Origin: Methylotenera sp.
GTDB lineage: Bacteria; Pseudomonadota; Gammaproteobacteria; Burkholderiales; Methylophilaceae
Length of the DNA: 64,000 nucleotides
Direction: 5' to 3'
NCBI GenBank assembly: GCA_021732365.1
Contig: JAKFVD010000012.1
Span: forward strand, 1 to 64,000
How positions within the stretch are numbered: position 1 is the stretch's first letter; each line of letters begins with the position of its first letter. Both the position numbers and the translations under genes were made by a program. Of this stretch, positions 49,883 through 59,238 are shown one piece after another. The notes under the pieces were generated by a model that did not search any database, had not been told where the DNA came from, and saw nothing but the letters and a program-made list of their open reading frames with translations.

Positions 49883-49981
49883 CGAATTAAAAAATTATTT
49901 TGTTGTAGTTATTTAATTATTATCCGCCATCAAATTTAACACAATATTCCATTTAGTATCAATTAGTTGAGCGCCTCATCA

Positions 49982-51829
49982 TCAATCCACCTCTAACACC
50001 TGCAAAAACTCATCCCCATAACGTTCTAATTTAGCGCGGCCCACGCCAGTAATCTGGCTCATCGCTGTTAAATTTTGTGGGCGCTGGTTTAAAATTTCCA
50101 GCAGCGTACTGTCATGAAAAATCACATAAGGCGGCACGCCCTGTTCGCGCGCTAACTCTAACCTTTTTGCCTTAAGTGCTTGCCATAGTGGGTCATCGCT
50201 CAAACCATCATAAGCGGCCTTGGCACTCGAGCTGCGTTGCGCTTTGCTTAAACTGGCCTTGGCTTTTCCTGCCACCTCAATATCGCGCCTTAACCATATT
50301 TCTGCCTCACCTTTTAATACTGGTCGCGCCGCTTCAGTCAGCTTTAAGCCGCCATAAGATTGAATATCCGCCTCTAAATAGCCACCCGCCACTAGCTGCC
50401 TGAATACGCTACTCCATTGTGTTTGAGCAAGGTTTTTACCCACGCCAAATACACTTAAGGCTTGATGATTAAACTGTAGTGTTTTAGCGTTGGATTTCCC
50501 CATTAACACATCCATTAAATGCACCACGCCAAAACGCTGCCCTGTGCGATACACCGCAGATAAGGCCATTTGCGCCGCTTGTGTCGCATCCCAAGTGTCG
50601 ACTGGATTTAAGCAGTTATCACATTGACTACAATTGCCTGCGTGCTGTTCACCAAAATAGCGCAACAGTGTTTGATGGCGACAGTCTGTAGACTCACAAA
50701 AGCCCAGCAGCGCATCCAATTTTTGCCGCTCCACCTGCTTACGCTCTTCTGGCGCATCACCAGAATCCAACATTTGCCGCATGCTCACTACATCACCTAA
50801 GCCATAAGCCATCCAAGCGTTTGCTGGCAAGCCGTCACGCCCTGCACGGCCCGTTTCTTGATAATAACTTTCCATGCTTTTGGGTAAATCTAAATGCGCC
50901 ACAAAACGCACATTCGGCTTATCAATACCCATACCAAACGCAATGGTCGCCACAATAATCACGCCTTCTTCACGCAAGAATCGGCGTTGATTTTGAGTGC
51001 GAACACTGACATCTAAACCAGCATGATAAGGCAGCGCATCCCAGCCGCGCTCTTTTAGCCAGCTAGCAGTTTCTTCTACTTTTTTGCGTGATAAGCAATA
51101 CACAATGCCTGCATCATTGGCATGTTCAGCTTCTAGAAACGCCTCTAACTGCTCACGCGCTTTTAATTTATGCGTCACGCGATAACGAATATTGGGCCTG
51201 TCAAAACTGGCCACAAATTGGCGCGCATTTTCAAGTGATAAACGCTCTACAATTTCAGCGCGCGTGGGTGCATCGGCGGTGGCGGTAAGCGCAATGCGCG
51301 GCACGTTAGGAAATTGCGTGTGTAAAGCGGTTAACTTGCGATATTCAGGCCTGAAATCATGCCCCCATTCCGATACGCAATGTGCCTCATCAATGGCGAA
51401 AAGCGCGATGCCAGTATGCATTTCAATTTGTTCTAACTGCGCTAAAAAACCGCTTAATAATAAACGCTCTGGCGCCACATACAAGATTTCCAAATCACCT
51501 TGAATAAGCTGAGCAGTCACATGCCGCGATTGTTCTGCATCTAAACTAGAGTTTAAAAACGCGGCTTTTACACCCAATTGCTGCAAAGCTTCTACTTGGT
51601 TTTGCATCAAGGCAATCAGCGGTGAAACCACAATCGTCACACCGCTACGCAACAAGGCAGGCAATTGATAACACAGTGATTTTCCGCCACCCGTTGGCAT
51701 TAAAACCAGCGCATCGCCACCTGCTGTTACATGCTCAATAATGGCTTGCTGCTCACCGCGAAATGTTGAATAACCGAATACTTGGTGCAAGCGTTGCTGG
51801 GCGAGGCTGGTGAAAGTGGTTTTTAACAT
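49982..51829 (-). CDS. recQ: ATP-dependent DNA helicase RecQ
   Basis: 3'-5' helicase in recombination repair. Walker [22 protein letters not shown] box [27 protein letters not shown] motif VI, zinc-binding Cys set (FCESTDC, CSQCDNC), RQC winged helix and a C-terminal HRDC domain ([16 protein letters not shown]). 615 residues, typical. Monocistronic, minus strand. Confidence 0.96.
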   Translation of the reverse strand: MLKTTFTSLAQQRLHQVFGYSTFRGEQQAIIEHVTAGGDALVLMPTGGGKSLCYQLPALLRSGVTIVVSPLIALMQNQVEALQQLGVKAAFLNSSLDAEQSRHVTAQLIQGDLEILYVAPERLLLSGFLAQLEQIEMHTGIALFAIDEAHCVSEWGHDFRPEYRKLTALHTQFPNVPRIALTATADAPTRAEIVERLSLENARQFVASFDRPNIRYRVTHKLKAREQLEAFLEAEHANDAGIVYCLSRKKVEETASWLKERGWDALPYHAGLDVSVRTQNQRRFLREEGVIIVATIAFGMGIDKPNVRFVAHLDLPKSMESYYQETGRAGRDGLPANAWMAYGLGDVVSMRQMLDSGDAPEERKQVERQKLDALLGFCESTDCRHQTLLRYFGEQHAGNCSQCDNCLNPVDTWDATQAAQMALSAVYRTGQRFGVVHLMDVLMGKSNAKTLQFNHQALSVFGVGKNLAQTQWSSVFRQLVAGGYLEADIQSYGGLKLTEAARPVLKGEAEIWLRRDIEVAGKAKASLSKAQRSSSAKAAYDGLSDDPLWQALKAKRLELAREQGVPPYVIFHDSTLLEILNQRPQNLTAMSQITGVGRAKLERYGDEFLQVLEVD

Positions 51830-51949
51830 TGCCAGTATTCTACACTGCGTGTAGATTCTGCCATTAAACTAGCGTAAAAAAACCTTGCATCCATTCACTA
51901 GAATCGTCAAAAAGAGAGTAATCTAAATAATTATTGTGGGAGTAAATAG

Positions 51950-52171
51950 ATGAAAAAACCCTATTACATTGATTATCGTCAAGTGCCATTTGAAGGGCAT
52001 GCGCATCGCTATCTTTGTGCCGAATGCAAAGTAGAAACCACTACCATTAATGGCCAATTGAGTGGGCATTTAGCCACTTGTGCCTACAGGCTTGCCTTAG
52101 AAAAAGCAGGCTACGAATCATCTGGGGCATGTCAAACGCCTGCCTCGTTAGATGCAGATGATGTTGACTAG
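51950..52171 (+). CDS. Hypothetical 73-residue protein with a Cys pair
   Basis: Unrecognised. YLCAECKVET and the later HLATCAYR could hold a zinc ion (C-x2-C, then H/C). The C-terminus is acidic (ASLDADDVD). Good ribosome site GGGAG before ATG 51950. Alone between recQ and the exonuclease gene. Confidence 0.6.
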   Translation: MKKPYYIDYRQVPFEGHAHRYLCAECKVETTTINGQLSGHLATCAYRLALEKAGYESSGACQTPASLDADDVD

Positions 52172-52221
52172 CTAAAAGCAGTAATTAATACAATATGATG
52201 CTGTAAATTATTCACACAACT

Positions 52222-53613
52222 TTAGAGCATCATCAGCTGAGTTTTGGGGTTATTGATGACTTTAAGTAATAATTTATAGGTGTCTAAATCAAACTTAAGC
52301 TGCGCGTTTTCTTGTAGTTTTTCTGCCAAATCGACATCATTTTCAACCATTCCTAGATACGTCCAATACTCAAAAATATGTAGCTGGGTTTTATCGTTTT
52401 CGCCATTATGTTCGCGGATGCCGATTTTGCCAGGGTAAGGCCAATTTTTTAATCGGTGCGCAATTAAGGCTTGTTGCAAGCGCAAATAATGCATTTCCGG
52501 TGATTCTTTGCCGCAACATACACCTTTGCATCGTTTGATTTGGCTAGAAAAACAAGCGCCACTGCCTGCGGCTTCTAAACCTAAATAGCGCGGGCATAAC
52601 TGGTGTGCCTCGGCAATGCTGCGCAAACTTTCTACAGCTTGGTGTTTGCTTTTAAACGTGCCAAATAATTGGCCTAATTCAACTGGATTAATATCGCTTT
52701 CACGCACTAATTCCAATAGATTTTTTGCCTCAAAATTAGTGTTAAGTTTCCAGCTACACAGCTGGCGCTCGTTGCGTAACTGGCGGTTGTAAATGGGTTG
52801 ACGTTCTTTTACCAGTTTTGATTCTAACAATAGCGCGCTGAAATCGCCTGCTGTCGTTATCCATTCAACTCGTTTAATCTCTTGCGTAATACGCATTTCT
52901 TTGGTGCTTGCGTGGTCGCTACTAAAATGGCTGAGTACGCGCGCGCGGATATTCACACTTTTGCCAATATATAAGGGCAATTCATTATCGCCATAAAACA
53001 AGTAAACGCCTGGCGTTTCAGGCATATCGTCTAACAAGTTAGCATCTAAGTGCGATGGCAAACTGGGCGCGCTCATCAGCTTGGCGGCGGCATTTTTAAT
53101 GGCCGCATCGCCTAGCTCTAATTGGGCGGATTCAATAAAGCCCAACATCACGTCTACATCGCCCATGGCGCGGTGGCGCGCAATAGTGGTGAGATTATGG
53201 CGTTGCATAATGGCATCTAAGCCATGGCTTTTATGTTGCGGATACAGCAGGCGTGAAAGCTTGACCGTACAAATCACCTTTTGACGCAGTGTAATGCCAA
53301 TGCGCTTAAATTCCGATTTTAAAAAACCATGATCAAAACGCACGTTATGTGCAGCCAATACGCTACCTTCTAAAAAAGCCAGTAGCGTGTCAGCGACCTC
53401 TTTAAACAACGGTGCATTGGCGACCATTTCATTGTTAATGGTAGTCAATTGTTGAATAAACGCAGGAATCGGCTGTTCTGGGTTCACTAAGGTTTGCCAG
53501 CGCGCAGTTTCAATGCCGTTATCAAATCGCACCAGAGCAATTTCGGTAATACGGTCGCGTAGCGGCGTGGCGCCTGTGGTTTCTAAATCTAAAAAAGTAA
53601 CGGATGGTAGCAA
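52222..53613 (-). CDS. DnaQ-type exonuclease fused to a GIY-YIG nuclease
   Basis: 463 residues in two parts. Residues 1-170: DEDDh 3'-5' exonuclease (FLDLETTGATP, LAAHNVRFDHGFL, HRAMGDVDV). Residues 190-460: UvrC-like GIY-YIG nuclease (PGVYLFYGDNELPLYIGKS) plus the UvrC-type segment SSQIKRCKGVCCG. Such fusions occur in other bacteria and resemble DnaQ plus Cho; a role in nucleotide excision repair is inferred. Both active sites look intact. Confidence 0.88.
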   Translation of the reverse strand: MLPSVTFLDLETTGATPLRDRITEIALVRFDNGIETARWQTLVNPEQPIPAFIQQLTTINNEMVANAPLFKEVADTLLAFLEGSVLAAHNVRFDHGFLKSEFKRIGITLRQKVICTVKLSRLLYPQHKSHGLDAIMQRHNLTTIARHRAMGDVDVMLGFIESAQLELGDAAIKNAAAKLMSAPSLPSHLDANLLDDMPETPGVYLFYGDNELPLYIGKSVNIRARVLSHFSSDHASTKEMRITQEIKRVEWITTAGDFSALLLESKLVKERQPIYNRQLRNERQLCSWKLNTNFEAKNLLELVRESDINPVELGQLFGTFKSKHQAVESLRSIAEAHQLCPRYLGLEAAGSGACFSSQIKRCKGVCCGKESPEMHYLRLQQALIAHRLKNWPYPGKIGIREHNGENDKTQLHIFEYWTYLGMVENDVDLAEKLQENAQLKFDLDTYKLLLKVINNPKTQLMML

Positions 53614-53670
53614 GAGTTAAACCACAAAGTATGAATAGGTAAAAGTGTAGCTTGAATTGAGGAAATACGT

Positions 53671-53793
53671 AATAAGTGTCTGCGCGAGCGAATTACGGCG
53701 TTGCGCGGTGCTCGCAGCCTCACCGTACTTAGTGTACTGTCTCGGCTTTTGCGCTCCGTGCGTCTTGTACTTCATCTCGCTCAACGACTTATT
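53671..53793. repeat. 123-bp hairpin-like intergenic repeat element
   Basis: Bounded by AATAAGT (53671-53677) and ACTTATT (53787-53793), with an inner GAGCGA / TCGCTC pair, and a small palindrome GTAC-TTAGT-GTAC (53725-53737) almost exactly at its centre. It is clearly GC-richer than its surroundings. It resembles the MITE- or REP-like intergenic elements seen in betaproteobacteria. No second copy was seen in the window. Confidence 0.65.
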
Positions 53794-53803
53794 CTGCCTC
53801 TCC

Positions 53804-53959
53804 TTAACGTAAAAACATGAAATAAATCATTAACCCAAAATATAAAAACGCAAAAAATCCCACAATCCAAAATACGTTTAACAGATTTTTATTGATGATT
53901 TTTAGCTGGTTTTCAATTGCCAATAGTTGCGCATCTTTTTCTTTGCTGTCAGTTTGCAT
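53804..53959 (-). CDS. Small single-span membrane protein
   Basis: 51 residues from ATG 53959 (ribosome site GAGG eight bases upstream). A charged coiled-coil-like start (KEKDAQLLAIENQLKIINKN) precedes one membrane helix (VFWIVGFFAFLYFGLMIYFMF). Unknown function. A longer in-frame start at 54001 overlaps the promoter of the MOSC gene and is not preferred. Confidence 0.6.
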   Translation of the reverse strand: MQTDSKEKDAQLLAIENQLKIINKNLLNVFWIVGFFAFLYFGLMIYFMFLR

Positions 53960-53967
53960 GGTGCTTT

Positions 53968-53996
53968 CCTCTGTAAAATGGTGGCCTCTGTAAAAT
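53968..53996. repeat. Tandem 12-bp direct repeat between divergent genes
   Basis: CCTCTGTAAAAT occurs at 53968-53979 and 53985-53996, a 17-base period, in the 47-base divergent gap before the MOSC gene. It may be an operator or a slipped duplication. Confidence 0.5.
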
Positions 53997-54006
53997 AGCA
54001 TTCATC

Positions 54007-54576
54007 ATGACCACGCCCCCAGCAACAAATTCAGACTTACGCACGCTGACCACGCAATTTACGCAAAATGGTCGGCTAGATGCGATTTATTTACGCCCTG
54101 CGCGTAATGTGCCCTGTGTGCAAACCACTCACGCAATGGCAATTGCGGGCCAAGGATTAATCGGTGACAGAACACTTAAAACACCTTCACGCAATCCACT
54201 GGGCTCAAATAGGCAAGTGACATTGATACAAGCAGAGCATATTGCGGTAATCGCTGCTTTTTTAAATAAACCGATAGATGCCGCTTGGTTAAGGCGTAAT
54301 TTAGTGGTTTCTGGCATTAACTTACTGGCAGCCAAAAGCTTATTTAAAGACCAGCCTATACAATTATGTATTGGCGAAGTGGTTTTAGAAATGACTGGCC
54401 CTTGCGAACCTTGCAGCAAAATGGAAGCGGCTTTAGGCAAAGGCGCTTATAACGCCATGCGCGGTCACGGCGGTGTGAATGCAAAGGTAATTGTAGGTGG
54501 CGAATTAAAGTTGGGTGATAGTGTGCAATGCAAAGTAGGTATCAATAATGCTAGCTTGCAAACTGCATTATTTTAA
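54007..54576 (+). CDS. MOSC-domain protein
   Basis: 189 residues, MOSC (molybdenum cofactor sulfurase C-terminal) fold. ARNVPCVQTTHAMAIAGQGLIGDR, DRTLKTPSRNPLGSNRQVTLIQ, LRRNLVVSGINLLAAK and LEMTGPCEPCSKMEAALG are family-like; the Cys in CEPCSKM is the sulfur or ligand Cys. Such proteins handle molybdenum cofactor or sulfur. Substrate unknown. Confidence 0.87.
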   Translation: MTTPPATNSDLRTLTTQFTQNGRLDAIYLRPARNVPCVQTTHAMAIAGQGLIGDRTLKTPSRNPLGSNRQVTLIQAEHIAVIAAFLNKPIDAAWLRRNLVVSGINLLAAKSLFKDQPIQLCIGEVVLEMTGPCEPCSKMEAALGKGAYNAMRGHGGVNAKVIVGGELKLGDSVQCKVGINNASLQTALF

Positions 54577-54600
54577 TTATTAACGTAAGCATTAACATGC

Positions 54601-54789
54601 TTAGACATTAAAATTAACCCGCGCCTGCATAGCTTCTGCATACAGATTGCGATGTTTTAAACAATCTGCGCTCGTTTTATCATGGCAATGTGTGCGCAAT
54701 TTACATGCACAACTTTCTGCAACTAACTGCTCTAATTTCTGCAACATGGTGTTGCCAGTTTGTACTGAATTTTTTTCTATTTCCGACAT
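54601..54789 (-). CDS. Hypothetical Cys/His-containing small protein
   Basis: 62 residues; ESCACKLRTHCHDKTSADCLKH (first 20 matter) carries four Cys and three His that could bind metal. Ribosome site AAGGATG before ATG. No membrane segment. Unrecognised. Convergent with the MOSC gene; divergent from the gene at 54965. Confidence 0.55.
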   Translation of the reverse strand: MSEIEKNSVQTGNTMLQKLEQLVAESCACKLRTHCHDKTSADCLKHRNLYAEAMQARVNFNV

Positions 54790-54877
54790 TTTGCATCCTT
54801 AATTAATTGCGCGCATCAGTTTTAAGCTATTCCAACTTTATACAGCATATTAGTGTGCTATATCTGGTTTAAATTGC

Positions 54878-54917
54878 ATCAAATTGACATATTAATACAA
54901 TCAAATTGACACATTAA
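54878..54917. repeat. Tandem 18-bp direct repeats before the acidic small protein
   Basis: ATCAAATTGACATATTAA (54878) and the same with one change (54900), a 22-base period, two helical turns. Each contains TTGACA, so they may be a -35 element or paired activator sites. A weak ATAATAC-like -10 follows at 54924. Confidence 0.5.
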
Positions 54918-54964
54918 AAAACGATAATACATTTTTAAGTCAGCAATGTTTAAGGAGTTTAAAA

Positions 54965-55192
54965 ATGAAATTATTGAATCGATTACGCGAGTTGCGCGAA
55001 GAGCAAGTTTTACAACAAAATGATGATGAATATGCGCCTGATGAGCACAGCTTCTATGCCTTTGAAAATGCTGAAGAGCCTGAGGATGATTACTTGGACA
55101 CGATGGGCGTGGGCACTACAACGGTTGACGATATTATTCGCTTAAACGTTGAGCACCGCAATTTGCAAATAAGCCTTTACGCAACGGCTTAA
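54965..55192 (+). CDS. Small acidic protein of unknown function
   Basis: 75 residues, strongly acidic middle (EYAPDEHSFYAFENAEEPEDDYLDT), N-terminal basic helix (KLLNRLRELREEQVLQ). Excellent ribosome site AAGGAG. No membrane segment. Unrecognised. It converges on galE with a nine-base gap. Confidence 0.65.
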   Translation: MKLLNRLRELREEQVLQQNDDEYAPDEHSFYAFENAEEPEDDYLDTMGVGTTTVDDIIRLNVEHRNLQISLYATA

Positions 55193-55201
55193 ACGTTTTT
55201 A

Positions 55202-56218
55202 TTACTTGTTAGCAAACCCATTGGGGTTGCTAGATTGCCAGTGCCAAGTATCGCGGCACATCTCTTCTAAATTACGGCTTGCTTGCCAGCCTAATACCGT
55301 TTTAGCCACTGTTGCATCTGCGTAATTAATCGCCACATCGCCTAAACGTCTGGGTAAAATTTCATATGGAATAGTTTTTGCACTGTTTTTAGCAAAAGCA
55401 TTCACTACGTCTAACACGCTGTAACCAATACCAGTGCCTAAGTTAACGGTAATCATGGCTTGATTTTTAGCCAGATATTCCAGCGCAGCTACATGGCCAT
55501 CGGCCAAGTCCATCACATGAATATAATCGCGCACACCTGTGCCATCGTGTGTGGCGTAATCGTTACCAAACACGCGTAATTTTGCCAAACGCCCTACCGC
55601 GACTTGCGCCACATAAGGTAATAGATTATTGGGGATTCCATTTGGATCTTCGCCGATTAACCCAGAATCATGAGCGCCAATCGGGTTAAAGTAGCGCAAC
55701 AAAGCAATGCGCCAAGTGTTATCGGCTTTGTGCAAATCACGCAGAATATCTTCAATCATTAATTTACTGCGGCCGTAGGGATTGGTGGCGCTTAGGGGGA
55801 AATCTTCTTTAATCGGCACACTAGCTGGGTCGCCATATACAGTAGCAGATGAGCTGAACACGATATTTTTAACGCCAAATTCGACCATGACTTCAAATAG
55901 ATTCAGACTGCCCACCACATTATTATCGTAATAAAGCTGTGGTTTTTCGGTTGATTCACCTACCGCTTTTAAGCCTGCAAAATGTACAACAGCGCTAATA
56001 TTGTGCGCTGTAAAAATGGCGCGCATCGCGGCTTTGTCGCGAATATCGGCTTGAACAAACGTAAATGTTTTGCCAGAAATTTGGGTAACGCGTTTTAAAG
56101 ATTCTGGCGAGCTGTTAGATAAATTATCAACGACTATAATCTCATGCCCTGCCGCCAGCATTTGTACGCACGTGTGCGAACCAATATATCCTGCGCCACC
56201 TGTAACTAATATTGCCAT
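55202..56218 (-). CDS. galE: UDP-glucose 4-epimerase
   Basis: Interconverts UDP-glucose and UDP-galactose for surface polysaccharide. Rossmann loop VTGGAGYIGSHT, catalytic SSSATVYG and YGRSKLMIED (Tyr-x3-Lys), ALLRYFNPIGAH and GVRDYIHVMDLADGHV. 338 residues, typical. Not clustered with other sugar genes here. Confidence 0.94.
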   Translation of the reverse strand: MAILVTGGAGYIGSHTCVQMLAAGHEIIVVDNLSNSSPESLKRVTQISGKTFTFVQADIRDKAAMRAIFTAHNISAVVHFAGLKAVGESTEKPQLYYDNNVVGSLNLFEVMVEFGVKNIVFSSSATVYGDPASVPIKEDFPLSATNPYGRSKLMIEDILRDLHKADNTWRIALLRYFNPIGAHDSGLIGEDPNGIPNNLLPYVAQVAVGRLAKLRVFGNDYATHDGTGVRDYIHVMDLADGHVAALEYLAKNQAMITVNLGTGIGYSVLDVVNAFAKNSAKTIPYEILPRRLGDVAINYADATVAKTVLGWQASRNLEEMCRDTWHWQSSNPNGFANK

Positions 56219-56348
56219 TTTTGATGCTTTTTTAAAATACGTAAAGCAGCATCATACTGCATAAATCACGTCTTTTTATGGCAAAAAAATGACGCATCCC
56301 GAAAAGTTAACTCAAAAAATGGGTTAAGTTTTTGGGTTAAGTAAGCAA

Positions 56349-57089
56349 TTAAGCATTAAATTTCATATTCTGTAAGCGCACTTGCTCATTTTTTGCAGTG
56401 GCATAGCATTCGCAACTGCGGTCTTCTAAAGCTTGGCGATTTAGCACGGTGATTAAGCCGCGTTTATAGCTAATCACGCCAGCATCTTGCAGTTTTACAG
56501 CAGCGTCTGTCACGCTTTCGCGTCTGACGCCAAGCATGTTAGAGAGCATTTCTTGTGTCATTACAATTTGGTTAGAACTTAATCTATCCAAACTGAGTAA
56601 TAAGCGGCGGCATAGTTGCTGGTCAATAGAATGATGACGATTGCACACAGCAGTTTGCGTCATTTGCGTAATCATTGCCTGTGAATAGCGCAATAGAATA
56701 TTCAGCATTGCGCCGTCACGATTAATGGCGTTTTTGGCGGCTTGCGCGCGCATTCTGTAACCTTTTCCCGCGCTTTGTACCAAAGCTTGGTTAGGGCTAT
56801 TGCTGCCGGATAATAATAACGAAAGGCCCACAACGCCATCGTTACCTACAACAGCCACTTCTGATGAAGAGCCATTTTTGGTCATATAAAGAAGCGATAC
56901 GATAGCCGTAGTGGGAAAGTACATATAAGCTGGCGTTATGCCTGATTCATATAGCACTTGATTAAGCGAAAAATCCACTGGTTCCATATCTGGTTCCCAC
57001 TGGTGCCATTCATTTTCTGACATGGCTGCCAACAGGTGATTTTGTTGAGGTAAAGACGCTGGATTGAATGATTGCGCTACGATACTCAT
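56349..57089 (-). CDS. Crp/Fnr-family transcriptional regulator
   Basis: 246 residues from ATG 57089 (ribosome site AAGGGGAAATATC); the ORF extends to 57116. The N-terminal beta-roll (about 30-150) lacks FNR-type iron-sulfur Cys; the C-terminal HTH (about 165-225) includes TQEMLSNMLGVRRESVTDAAVKL (first 20). It resembles the CRP-like family found near stress genes in Burkholderiales and Rhizobiales. A TGTRCG-N4-CGYACA motif lies upstream at 57201, so it may regulate itself and the cluster at 59-64 kb. Confidence 0.88.
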   Translation of the reverse strand: MSIVAQSFNPASLPQQNHLLAAMSENEWHQWEPDMEPVDFSLNQVLYESGITPAYMYFPTTAIVSLLYMTKNGSSSEVAVVGNDGVVGLSLLLSGSNSPNQALVQSAGKGYRMRAQAAKNAINRDGAMLNILLRYSQAMITQMTQTAVCNRHHSIDQQLCRRLLLSLDRLSSNQIVMTQEMLSNMLGVRRESVTDAAVKLQDAGVISYKRGLITVLNRQALEDRSCECYATAKNEQVRLQNMKFNA

Positions 57090-57200
57090 GATATTTCCCC
57101 TTTTTGAGGATTTCATGATGCGATTATGTAGTCCACTAAATTATCAGACACAATCGGATTATGATGTAAGCCATATCCTACGTATTATATGTAAACTGTC

Positions 57201-57216
57201 TGTGCGGTAGCGTACG
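57201..57216. promoter_or_regulatory. Candidate operator upstream of the Crp/Fnr gene
   Basis: TGTGCG-GTAG-CGTACG is a near-palindrome with the same layout as the two arms of the 61628-61684 inverted repeat. It lies 112 bases before the predicted start of the regulator gene and 99 bases before the divergent EEP gene. Confidence 0.5.
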
Positions 57217-57314
57217 CTTAACTTAACCTTATTTTGCATACAATTATTTCAGCAATTTTAAATTCTTTTTAAAATTTTATTGTCAGCCATTTACCACAAT
57301 TAACAGAGCCTAAT

Positions 57315-58076
57315 TTGCCAAATACCATACGCATCGCCACTTTTAATATTCATAAAGGCTTTAGCCATTTTAATGCGCGCTTTTCCTTGCATCAGCAACG
57401 CGAATTACTACGCAACCTGCATGCCGATGTGCTTTTTTTGCAAGAAGTACAAGACGCGCATATTCATCATAGCAAACGCTTTGCTGGCTGGCCCATGGCA
57501 GGGCAGGTAGAGTTTTTAGCAGATAGTATTTGGCCGCAATTTGCCTATGGCAAAAATTCGGCCTATCCCGCTGGGCATCATGGCAACGCCTTGCTATCAA
57601 AGTTTAATATTGTTAAAACCACGAATATTGATATTTCAGCACACCCAACAGAACAACGCGGCATGCTGCACTGCACCATTGAAGTACCTGATTGGGATGC
57701 GCCTTTGCATGCCATTTGCGTGCACTTAGGTTTGTTTGCACACTGGCGGCGCCAACAACTAGGGCGAGTTGCAGATTATATTGAACAGCATGTGCCAGCC
57801 AACGCACCATTGATTATTGCGGGTGATTTTAATGATTGGAGCGCACGCGCAGGCAAAGTTTTTGCCTCGCGCTTACAGTTAAAAGAAGTGTTTGAGCAGC
57901 ATGCAGGCAAAGCTGCGCGTAGTTTTCCATCATGGCTGCCCCTGTTAAGGCTAGACCGCATTTATGTGCGCGGTTTTGATATTCAGCAGGTTAAAGTGCA
58001 TGCAGGCGCGCATTTTGTTACAGTGTCTGATCACGCCATATTAACGGCAACACTTTTAAAAACAGCGCATACATGA
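57315..58076 (+). CDS. Endonuclease/exonuclease/phosphatase-family hydrolase
   Basis: 253 residues of the EEP superfamily: RIATFNIHKGFSHFN, DVLFLQEVQDAH, PAGHHGNALLSK, AICVHLGLFAHWRRQQL, IIAGDFNDWS and SDHAILTATL give the metal and catalytic residues. TTG start at 57315. It overlaps the next gene (ATGA). In many betaproteobacteria an EEP gene precedes a cardiolipin-synthase-like gene, suggesting lipid or phosphodiester work rather than DNA repair. Confidence 0.85.
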   Translation: MPNTIRIATFNIHKGFSHFNARFSLHQQRELLRNLHADVLFLQEVQDAHIHHSKRFAGWPMAGQVEFLADSIWPQFAYGKNSAYPAGHHGNALLSKFNIVKTTNIDISAHPTEQRGMLHCTIEVPDWDAPLHAICVHLGLFAHWRRQQLGRVADYIEQHVPANAPLIIAGDFNDWSARAGKVFASRLQLKEVFEQHAGKAARSFPSWLPLLRLDRIYVRGFDIQQVKVHAGAHFVTVSDHAILTATLLKTAHT

Positions 58077-59230
58077 CCCAATTTATTGCGGGCAACCACA
58101 TTCAATTATTACGCAATGGCACAGAGTATTTTCCTGCGCTAGTCACTGCTATTGCGCAGGCAAAGCAGACGATTTATCTGCAAACCTATATTTTTGAAGT
58201 GGATGCTGCAGGCATTCAAATAGCGGATGCACTAAAAGTAGCAGCGCAACGCGACGTAACGGTGCGCGTATTGCTGGATGGATTTGGCTGTAAAGATATG
58301 CCTGCTGATTTTGTAAAAGCATTAAAAAAAGCAGGGGTGCAAATCCTGTTTTATCGACCGAAAATATCGCCTTGGACGTTCAAAAAAAATCGCTTGCGCC
58401 GCTTGCATCGCAAAGTAGTGGTGATTGATGAACAAATTGGCTTTGTGGGTGGCATTAATATTATTGATGACAATAATGTACCCAATGACATGCCACCACG
58501 CTTAGATTATGCCGTGCGCGTAGAGGGCGCGTTACTACCCAGCATGCTGGCAAGTGTACAAAAACTGTGGCGTAGAATTAAATTAACCCATTTACAAGCG
58601 TTAAGTAATGACGCAAAACCAACCATAAATGCCAAAAGTAGTATTAAAAAAGGCGTTAATGCTGCTTTTGTACTGCGCGATAATTTACTACATAGGCGCG
58701 ATATTGAAAACGCTTACTTAAGCGCTATTAATGCAGCAAAATCTGAAATTATGATTGCCAATGCGTATTTTGTGCCAGGTAGGCGCTTTAGGCAGGCCTT
58801 ATTAAAAGCAGCAAAGCGTGGCGTAAAAATCGAGCTGGTGCTGCAAGGCCGTATGGAATATTTTTTGATGTTTGCCACGCACGCTTTTTATAGCGTGTTT
58901 TTAAAAAGCGGCATTGCTATTTTTGAGTATCGCAAAAGCTATATGCATTGCAAAGTAGCGGTGATTGACAACAGCTGGGCCACTGTTGGCTCTTCTAACA
59001 TTGACCCTTTTAGCATGTTGCTGGCACGCGAAGCCAATATTGTGGTGCAAGACACGGTTTTTGCCAGCGAATTACGCACGGAAATTAGGCAATCCATTCA
59101 ACAAGAAGCGATTCAAATAGATGCACAAGAGTGGCTACAAAGTCATACTTTTAAACGCTTTTTATCGTGGCTAGTATATGGCGCAGTGAGAGGTTTTTTA
59201 GGCTTAATTGGCTATTCAAAAGAACATTAA
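58073..59230 (+). CDS. clsB: ClsB-type cardiolipin synthase
   Basis: 385-residue phospholipase D-superfamily protein with two HKD motifs: LHRKVVVIDEQIGFVGGIN (HxK, Asp) and MHCKVAVIDNSWATVGSSNID. No N-terminal membrane segments, as in E. coli ClsB. Makes cardiolipin or transfers phosphatidyl groups. It overlaps the EEP gene by four bases, so the two are co-translated, as in other genomes. Confidence 0.9.
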   Translation: MTQFIAGNHIQLLRNGTEYFPALVTAIAQAKQTIYLQTYIFEVDAAGIQIADALKVAAQRDVTVRVLLDGFGCKDMPADFVKALKKAGVQILFYRPKISPWTFKKNRLRRLHRKVVVIDEQIGFVGGINIIDDNNVPNDMPPRLDYAVRVEGALLPSMLASVQKLWRRIKLTHLQALSNDAKPTINAKSSIKKGVNAAFVLRDNLLHRRDIENAYLSAINAAKSEIMIANAYFVPGRRFRQALLKAAKRGVKIELVLQGRMEYFLMFATHAFYSVFLKSGIAIFEYRKSYMHCKVAVIDNSWATVGSSNIDPFSMLLAREANIVVQDTVFASELRTEIRQSIQQEAIQIDAQEWLQSHTFKRFLSWLVYGAVRGFLGLIGYSKEH

Positions 59231-59238
59231 GTGCTTAT

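Noticed and set aside
53671-53793. CRISPR unit or tRNA-like element
   Set aside because: Only one copy, no spacers, symmetric hairpin rather than repeats with spacers.
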